The notes under the pieces were generated by a model. The model did no database searches and was not told where the DNA came from. It saw only the letters and a list, made by a program, of their open reading frames with translations. From contig JAUWKW010000020.1 in NCBI GenBank assembly GCA_030614035.1, forward strand, positions 1-12,152: a DNA stretch of 12,152 nt, read 5' to 3'. A program made the position numbers and the translations under genes. Of this stretch, positions 7,377-12,152 are shown piece after piece. The stretch comes from Chromatiales bacterium. Its GTDB lineage: Bacteria; Pseudomonadota; Gammaproteobacteria; Steroidobacterales; GCA-2729495. Numbering within the stretch: the stretch's first letter is position 1; every line of letters begins with the position of its first letter.

Positions 7377-8663
7377 TTGAGTGACGATGTTCCCCTAGGA
7401 GCCTTACTCGGACTCCTGGCTTTCTTATTGGTCTGTTCTGCTTTTTTCTCCGGCACCGAAACCGCACTGATGCGCGTGAACCGGTACCGGCTGAGACATC
7501 AAGCGCGCGCGGGTGATCGGGGCGCGCGTCTGGCCGAAGCGCTGCTGCAAAGACCCGACCGCATCATTGGCCTGATTCTGTTCGGCAATAACCTGGTAAA
7601 TTTTTTCGCCGCCTCGGTGGTTGCGGTATTTGCACAGCGGCTCGGCGGACCGCCGGCAGTACTTCTCGGCTCTTTCATCTTTACCCTGGTGGTACTGATA
7701 TTCGCGGAGGTTACGCCGAAAACTTTGGCGGCCTTGCATCCCGAACGCCTCGCCCGTCCGGCGGCGTTTATCTATTACCCGTTGCTCAAGCTGACCTACC
7801 CGCTGATATGGCTGATCACCGTATTCTCGAACGGCATTCTGCGATGCTTTGGGGTACGCCCCGATTCCCCCGACAGCGAGCTGCTCAGCATGGATGAATT
7901 GCGTATCTTGGTCACTGAGTCCGCCACATTGCTGCCGCAGAAGCGACACAAGATGTTATTGGGGATTCTGGAGTTGGAACAGATTACGGTTGACGACATC
8001 ATGGTCCCCCATAACGAGATTGTCGGCATCGACCTCGACGATCCCTGGAACGAGATTCTGGCAACTATTCGTCAAAGCAGCTTCACTCGTTTACCGGTGT
8101 TTCGCGATAGCATCGACAATGTCGTTGGCATGCTCCACCTGAAACGCCTGGTTCAGGAGGGTGCGCTGGAACAATTGCAAAAACGCCAACTGCGGCAACT
8201 GGTAGAAGAGCCGTACTTTGTCCCAGAGGGCACGCCGCTGCACCGGCAACTGGTACAGTTTCAACGCCTGCGGCAACGCACCGCACTAGTCGTGGATGAA
8301 TACGGCGATATTCAGGGCTTGGTGACGCTTGAGGATATTCTCGAAGAAATTGTCGGCGAGTTCACGAGTGAGCCACTACCTGCTCACGCAGATGTCCAGC
8401 CCGATACCGAGTCCGACGGATACGTCGTCAACGCAAGCGCCAATGTGCGCGCTTTAAATCGCATGATGAACTGGCATTTGCCGACTGACGGGCCGAAGAC
8501 ACTTAATGGACTGATCCTCGAGCAACTTGAGACAATCCCGAAAACCGGAACCGGCCTCAAGCTCAGCGACTATCCGGTCGAAATCCTGCAGACTAGTGAC
8601 AACGTCGTCAAGACGGTTCGAATCCGCCCGCCGGGGGATACCCGCAAGGCAGCGGTCGGTTAG
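7377..8663 (+). CDS. corB: CNNM/CorC-family membrane protein CorB (DUF21, CBS pair, CorC_HlyC domains)
   Basis: This is a HlyC/CorC (CNNM) family inner-membrane protein, linked in bacteria to Mg2+ (and Co2+) transport or export. The 428-residue product has three domains. The DUF21 membrane domain (about 1-190) shows SAFFSGTETALMRVNRYRL (21-39), ILFGNNLVNF (67-76) and FAEVTPKTLAALHPERLARP (109-128). A CBS-domain pair (about 205-335) begins TVDDIMVPHNEI and ends VVDEYGDIQGLVTLEDILEE. A C-terminal CorC_HlyC domain (about 345-420) contains the usual L-N-R-M-M-N and T-L-N-G-L-I-L-E segments. The size matches E. coli CorB/YfjD, which also sits beside ffh, so the symbol rests on both domain order and synteny. 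The start is TTG, supported by AGGAGA 9 bases upstream. No strong terminator follows directly; a weak hairpin is at 8729-8745. Confidence 0.93.
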   Translation: MSDDVPLGALLGLLAFLLVCSAFFSGTETALMRVNRYRLRHQARAGDRGARLAEALLQRPDRIIGLILFGNNLVNFFAASVVAVFAQRLGGPPAVLLGSFIFTLVVLIFAEVTPKTLAALHPERLARPAAFIYYPLLKLTYPLIWLITVFSNGILRCFGVRPDSPDSELLSMDELRILVTESATLLPQKRHKMLLGILELEQITVDDIMVPHNEIVGIDLDDPWNEILATIRQSSFTRLPVFRDSIDNVVGMLHLKRLVQEGALEQLQKRQLRQLVEEPYFVPEGTPLHRQLVQFQRLRQRTALVVDEYGDIQGLVTLEDILEEIVGEFTSEPLPAHADVQPDTESDGYVVNASANVRALNRMMNWHLPTDGPKTLNGLILEQLETIPKTGTGLKLSDYPVEILQTSDNVVKTVRIRPPGDTRKAAVG

Positions 8664-8821
8664 TCCGGCATACGCCATCCCCTTATAGCCCCAAGCGTTG
8701 TAAAGCCTGCCTTTCTGTTGGGTTTCGTTTGGGCGAAATGCCCGATTTGCCGTGCTATACCCGCGCGTCCCCAGCAATCCGTTAGCAATTCTGTTGGCAA
8801 AAACGTCGGGGGATCGGGACC

Positions 8822-8858
8822 GGCTGAGTGTCCACTTTCGGCCAGAAGCGGACATTAG
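8822..8858. repeat. Palindromic repeat, copy 1, upstream of the DUF2959 gene
   Basis: This is a 37-base element that recurs at 9631-9667 with 33 of 37 positions identical. Its core is a hairpin: arm TGTCCACT (8829-8836), a 10-base loop TTCGGCCAGA, and arm AGCGGACA (8847-8854), with one mismatch in the stem. It looks like a REP-type intergenic palindrome. Similar TGTCCGCT...AGCGGACA palindromes are, from memory, frequent in some proteobacterial genomes; that was not checked. Confidence 0.7.
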
Positions 8859-8862
8859 GAGA

Positions 8863-8887
8863 CTCCGCCACTATGGGCGGGGTTTTT
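8863..8887 (+). terminator. Rho-independent terminator between corB and the DUF2959 gene
   Basis: The stem CTCCGCC (8863-8869) pairs with GGCGGGG (8876-8882) through seven pairs including one T-G wobble. The loop is six bases, and a run of five T (8883-8887) follows at once. It lies 200 bases after the corB stop and only 5 bases before a TATAAT box for the next gene. It therefore probably ends corB transcripts and insulates the next unit. Confidence 0.6.
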
Positions 8888-8892
8888 CAGTC

Positions 8893-8898
8893 TATAAT
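8893..8898 (+). promoter_or_regulatory. Promoter -10 box for the DUF2959 gene
   Basis: A perfect TATAAT lies 30 bases before the ATG at 8929, giving a leader of about 24 bases that still contains the SD. No good -35 box exists at 16-18 bases because that space is taken by the terminator hairpin, so an activator or another sigma factor may be needed. Confidence 0.4.
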
Positions 8899-8914
8899 TT
8901 CATCTCGCATCACC

Positions 8915-8920
8915 GAGGGA
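8915..8920 (+). promoter_or_regulatory. Ribosome binding site of the DUF2959 gene
   Basis: GAGGGA stands 8 bases before the ATG at 8929. It supports that start over the upstream in-frame extension, which would read through the terminator and repeat. Confidence 0.6.
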
Positions 8921-8928
8921 TAAGAATC

Positions 8929-9636
8929 ATGAATACCACCCCCAATCTTGGCATTTTCCAAAATACGAATTCTCACGCACTTATCAGCGTGCTCTCGATG
9001 GCACTGCTGCTCTGTTCCAACGTTGTTTTCGGTCAGGCGGGGTCAAAGGACGCCCAGAAGTTCCAGGAAGTTGGCGAAGAGACCCGCGAGGCCATCGTGG
9101 AAGCAAGAGGTCAGTTCGAGTCCACAGTGGGAATTTACAACTCCATCGTCAGCGCTGAAGCCGACAATCCTCAAAAAGCCTACAAAGATCTGACAAAGGC
9201 GACTGAAAAAAGCGAAAAACTCTGGGCGGATGCCAGTAAAAGCTTCGATAAAATGCGGAAGCAGGGCGACAAACTGTTCTCCAGCTGGCAGAAGGACGTT
9301 GACGCTTTTGGAAGTGAGCAGATGAAACAAGTTGGTATGCAAAGGCTCGAGTTGGCACAAACGCGGAACCAACAGATGATCGATGGAATGGACGCGGCAG
9401 AGGAAGCCTACCAACCATTCATTATCTCATTGAAAGACCAGGGGATGTTCATGGCCCGCGACCTGAGCCCTGCCGCGATGGATGCCTTGCAGCCCCTGGC
9501 GGAGGAACTGAACGCGACGGCTGCGGAGCTTCTCGCCGGTATTGATACGATTCTCAAACCAGAAGAAGAGGGGATCGAAGAAGCTGCCGAGGGTGCGGCT
9601 GAGCCCGCAGAAGCTGAAGAGATCGAGGCGGGCTGA
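8929..9636 (+). CDS. Exported DUF2959-family protein
   Basis: I recognise this as a likely member of the DUF2959 family, whose function is not established. The 235-residue product has an N-terminal hydrophobic segment at about 17-35, probably a Sec signal peptide cleaved near VFG-QA (residues 34-37). The body is helical and probably coiled coil: FQEVGEETREAIVEARGQFE, a middle part with DNPQKAYKDLTKATEKSEKL, then LAQTRNQQMIDGMDAAEEAY, and finally LKDQGMFMARDLSPAAMDAL. The last 26 residues form an acidic Glu/Ala-rich tail starting KPEEEG. The frame is open back to 8752, but GAGGGA and TATAAT place the start at 8929. It is bracketed by two 37-base palindromic repeats, and the second overlaps its stop codon. 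It seems to be transcribed alone. A periplasmic or envelope location is likely; no function is claimed. Confidence 0.82.
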   Translation: MNTTPNLGIFQNTNSHALISVLSMALLLCSNVVFGQAGSKDAQKFQEVGEETREAIVEARGQFESTVGIYNSIVSAEADNPQKAYKDLTKATEKSEKLWADASKSFDKMRKQGDKLFSSWQKDVDAFGSEQMKQVGMQRLELAQTRNQQMIDGMDAAEEAYQPFIISLKDQGMFMARDLSPAAMDALQPLAEELNATAAELLAGIDTILKPEEEGIEEAAEGAAEPAEAEEIEAG

Positions 9637-9667
9637 ATGTCCGCTTTCGGCCATTAGCGGACATTAG
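9631..9667. repeat. Palindromic repeat, copy 2, overlapping the DUF2959 stop codon
   Basis: This is the second copy of the 37-base element. Its hairpin is perfect: TGTCCGCT (9638-9645), loop TTCGGCCATT, AGCGGACA (9656-9663). The repeat starts at 9631, so its first six bases contain the last codon and TGA of the DUF2959 gene. No T run follows, so it is not a classical terminator, though it could protect the 3' end of the mRNA or stall polymerase. Confidence 0.75.
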
Positions 9668-10110
9668 CGGGACGAATAATCTATCTGTTCAAAACTTGCT
9701 CCCTCAGGCCATCTATCGTCTGTAGCACTTCACCAATAAGTTCCCTGGGTACTTTCAGTTCGGCCAGCGCAGACAAGGTGTATCTGGTATTCGCAACGTC
9801 AACCGGCCAAAGTGGCGAACACAATGCCTATCCTGACATTGGACCGTTTAGTTTCCACGTGATGAGTCCAGTGCTTTTTGTCGAACGCCATTCACATAGC
9901 TGCGTAGCCTAGCGTCAAAGGGAAACCTCCGAAGGCCCCAGCGGTTGCGTAGACGGCGCGACGCCGCCGGGCAGAAGGACTGCCGGGTCGAAGCATTTTG
10001 TGAACTGGGTCTCAGTCGGCTGGTCCGGACCGGGCCAAAACAGCGCAATTGCCGGGAAAAACGCCAATCAGGTCTCAATCCGCTCTACCCAATCCCGATA
10101 ATATGTCGAA
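9668..10110. other. Stretch of about 440 bases without a convincing gene
   Basis: I see no family-like protein here. On the minus strand a short frame from TTG 9824 to a stop at 9681-9683 gives 47 codons and ends with helix-like TLSALAELKVPRELIGEV; it is bounded upstream by a stop and could be a gene remnant. A frame on the opposite strand is also open for about 80 codons but lacks a usable start. Longer frames at 9848-10078 (minus) and 9945-10262 (plus) are very rich in Arg and Cys, as expected from GC-rich noncoding DNA. GGTCCGGACC (10022-10031) is a perfect 10-base palindrome. A GATAAT box at 10097-10102 directly precedes the kinase gene. Confidence 0.45.
10097..10102 (+). promoter_or_regulatory. 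Candidate -10 box of the CHASE2 kinase gene
   Basis: GATAAT lies 8 bases before the ATG at 10111. If used, transcription would start at or within 1-2 bases of the start codon, giving a leaderless or nearly leaderless mRNA. That would agree with the lack of any SD before this ATG. No good -35 box is visible. Confidence 0.25.
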
Positions 10111-12152
10111 ATGCTTTCACCGGGGTCCAAGAAATCGGACGGGTCCGGCCGCATTGGTCGGATTGCGTTACTGCTGTTGGCGGTTGTCGTGTTTGCCGCG
10201 GCCGGCCGGAACGGCATTCTCGAGAACCTGTATTACGATTTTCTGCAGCAACTCCTCTATAAGCCCGCCAGTGACCAAATTCTCCTCGTCGAAGCGGAAC
10301 CTTTTGACGGCCAGCCGTCATCCACCTGGTCAAGCGAGCAGTTTCAGAAATTGGCCGAACGACTCAATTCCGCCGGCGCACGGCTGGTGGTTGCCACCAT
10401 TCCACTGAGCTTCCCGCAGCTTCCCGGTGACGAACAGATGGCTGCACTCGCAAAGCTGGAGCAGCGTGCGCGGCGCTCACGCGAACAGACATCCACAGCG
10501 AACCAATTCAGCGGTGACATGGATTCCCTTAGCCGGCAATTGCAGCAATTTCGTGATCAGTACGAAAGCCGGGGCAAGTTGGCCGAACGAATCGGCGCCG
10601 CTGGAAATGTTCTCCTGGCGGCAGTGGTTACCGACTTCGGAACAGCAGACGGGAGCCAGCCAGCCGATTGTGCCAGTCATGCAGTTAAATTTACTAACGC
10701 AAACGCCAGCAACATTCAGGAGGTGCGACGAATCCGGTATTTGATCGTGCCACCGCCGGAGATCTGCTTCGCGGGTCACTCTATCGGCTATAGCAACTTC
10801 TGGGCGGACAAGGACGGTGTCATACGTCAAACGGAGTTGCTGCTGAACGCCAATGGTATTTATTACCCGTCGTTGTCGCTGGCCGCGGCTTCAGCCGCCA
10901 TTGGCCCTGCCAACGGCCCGGTAATGCTGGCAGCGGACGAGACACTGAAGGTGGGCGGCCGCAGGATCCGCACCAACCCGGGCTTCACTATCCTGAATCG
11001 ATACTATCCCCAAGACTCGGAACGGCAACCGTTCGCCACGATGACCGCGGACGAGGTACTTAGCGATGATTTCGCAAAGGACCGAGTTAAAAATCGCATT
11101 GTTCTACTCGGACCATCATCGCAATCCAGCGAGACCACCTACGTCACGCCAGTCGCCTCCAATATGTCGCCGCTGGTGCTGGTGGCAACTTCTCTATCCA
11201 ATCTGCTCAACGACGATTTTCTATTGCGGCCTGATTGGGCGCAATTGATGCAACTGATCCTGTTGGTCTGCGTCGGTATAATCGCGCTGCTCTTGGCGTC
11301 CACACTATCGTCAGTGGGCCTGGTGCTGGCCGGATTGGTCGTCGCCGTGACCTTACTTAGTCTGGAAACGTATCTGCTGCTTGCGATGCGAATCTGGGTC
11401 CCACTGGTAACTGCTTCAGTGTTCGGGATCTTTGCCATGTGGTCGATGACCCTGTGGCGCAGGGTCGCCGAGCCAGCCTCGGCAACTACCGCCGCACCCA
11501 GTGAACGCCCACTAAAGACCGCCAAGATTTCCCACCGCGATCAACTGGACCTCGAATTCTCGGTTTTACGCCAGCAAGAACCGACTGACGATACCAAGCA
11601 GAGGCTTTACCAGGTCGCCTCGGCCCACATCGAATTACGTGAGTTCGCCAAAGGCGAAAGGGTTCTGAACTACCTGAAGAACCTGGAGCCTGGTTACCGT
11701 GACGTCCGTGAAAAGCTGCAAAAGCTTTCCGGCGCCCCTGCCCCGGAACCCCCAAAGGAAAAGGAAATGGATACACCTGAAGTCACTCAAGCGCCGCCGG
11801 ATAAACAGGCGAGCGGGAAATTCAGAACCCTTGGCCGGTATGAAATTTCCAACGTGCTGGGCAAAGGCGCCATGGCAACGGTGTACCTGGGCCGTGACCC
11901 AAAAATCAACCGGCAAGTTGCACTCAAGACCATCGCGCTGGCCGAAGAATTCGACGAAGAGCAGCTGCAAGAAGCCAAAGAGCAGTTCTTGCGCGAAGCC
12001 GAATCTGCCGGGCGGCTGAATCATCCGAACATCATCGCCATCTACGATGTCGGTGAGGAAGGTGAAATCGCCTACCTGGCCATGGAGTATTTCGACGGCG
12101 TCGCTTTGAATGACCATTCCCGTCCGGAAAATCTGCTGCCCGCCAAATGGGT
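10111..12152 (+). CDS. CHASE2-sensor serine/threonine protein kinase (3' end outside window)
   Basis: This is a membrane-bound Hanks-type kinase that probably phosphorylates Ser/Thr in response to a periplasmic signal. The visible 680 codons show one helix at about 18-32, then a periplasmic CHASE2 domain (about 35-375) with ENLYYDFLQQLLYKPASDQI near its start and NRIVLLGPSSQSSETTYVTP near its end. Three closely spaced helices follow at about 379-396, 401-418 and 428-447, then a TPR-like helical linker (473-539). The kinase begins LGRYEISNVLGKGAMATVYL, with Lys606 (VALKTI) and the likely paired Glu629 (LREAESAGRLNHPNI). The hinge YLAMEYFDG is near the right edge; the catalytic loop lies outside the window. 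The usual third Gly of the phosphate loop is Ala589. The start is fixed by an in-frame TAA at 10099. The ligand and substrates are unknown. Confidence 0.93.
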   Translation, partial: MLSPGSKKSDGSGRIGRIALLLLAVVVFAAAGRNGILENLYYDFLQQLLYKPASDQILLVEAEPFDGQPSSTWSSEQFQKLAERLNSAGARLVVATIPLSFPQLPGDEQMAALAKLEQRARRSREQTSTANQFSGDMDSLSRQLQQFRDQYESRGKLAERIGAAGNVLLAAVVTDFGTADGSQPADCASHAVKFTNANASNIQEVRRIRYLIVPPPEICFAGHSIGYSNFWADKDGVIRQTELLLNANGIYYPSLSLAAASAAIGPANGPVMLAADETLKVGGRRIRTNPGFTILNRYYPQDSERQPFATMTADEVLSDDFAKDRVKNRIVLLGPSSQSSETTYVTPVASNMSPLVLVATSLSNLLNDDFLLRPDWAQLMQLILLVCVGIIALLLASTLSSVGLVLAGLVVAVTLLSLETYLLLAMRIWVPLVTASVFGIFAMWSMTLWRRVAEPASATTAAPSERPLKTAKISHRDQLDLEFSVLRQQEPTDDTKQRLYQVASAHIELREFAKGERVLNYLKNLEPGYRDVREKLQKLSGAPAPEPPKEKEMDTPEVTQAPPDKQASGKFRTLGRYEISNVLGKGAMATVYLGRDPKINRQVALKTIALAEEFDEEQLQEAKEQFLREAESAGRLNHPNIIAIYDVGEEGEIAYLAMEYFDGVALNDHSRPENLLPAKW

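Noticed and set aside
8729..8745. Hairpin TTGGGC/GCCCGA as the corB terminator
   Set aside because: It has six pairs with a wobble and only three T after it; the hairpin at 8863-8887 is a much better terminator.
8752..8928. Upstream extension of the DUF2959 reading frame
   Set aside because: It runs through the palindromic repeat, the terminator and the TATAAT box. The ATG at 8929 has a good SD and is followed by a signal peptide.
10022..10031. Perfect 10-base palindrome GGTCCGGACC
   Set aside because: It is short and GC-rich and can arise by chance; no second copy was noticed near it.
9848..10262. Two overlapping open frames, minus 9848-10078 and plus 9945-10262
   Set aside because: Both are very rich in Arg and Cys, have no convincing SD, and one overlaps the start of the kinase gene; they look like chance frames.

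Overview
The window looks like a piece of a gammaproteobacterial chromosome. The evidence is the conserved gene block ffh / rpsP-rimM-trmD-rplS with corB diverging from ffh, a DUF2959 protein, and a CHASE2-type serine/threonine kinase of the kind common in marine and sediment gammaproteobacteria. The lineage is inferred from gene content and protein resemblance, not from a search. Base composition is moderately GC-rich throughout, and the genes show no obvious compositional break.

Left part, minus strand (1-3533): a complete-looking TatT-type TRAP transporter operon in the order tatT-dctP-dctQ-dctM. dctM runs off the left edge. dctP/dctQ and dctQ/dctM overlap by 4 bases (ATGA and GTGA), so this is a translationally coupled unit. 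It should make an outer-envelope TPR-like lipoprotein (TatT), a periplasmic substrate-binding protein and the two membrane subunits of a Na+- or H+-driven secondary importer. The binding protein has Trp at the site where most DctP proteins carry the carboxylate-binding Arg, which suggests a non-classical, perhaps hydrophobic, substrate.

Middle part, minus strand (3552-7108): the housekeeping block. ffh (SRP GTPase) is followed by rpsP (S16), rimM (16S maturation), trmD (tRNA m1G37 methyltransferase) and rplS (L19). A sigma70-like promoter lies between ffh and rpsP. Only 18 bases separate rplS from tatT, so the transporter genes probably receive read-through from the ribosomal operon.

Right part, plus strand (7377-12152): corB (CNNM/CorC family membrane protein) diverges from ffh, and the ypjD gene that often sits in this gap is absent. 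Next comes a small exported DUF2959 protein with its own SD and a TATAAT box, bracketed by two near-identical 37-base repeats that each contain a hairpin-forming palindrome. About 450 bases without a convincing gene follow. Last is a CHASE2-sensor Ser/Thr protein kinase cut by the right edge within its N-terminal kinase lobe.

I found no tRNA, rRNA, CRISPR array, transposase or integrase. The most unusual points are the TatT-TRAP operon joined to the ribosomal operon, the atypical DctP binding site, the repeat-bracketed DUF2959 gene, and the altered glycine loop of the CHASE2 kinase. None is a clear undescribed system.
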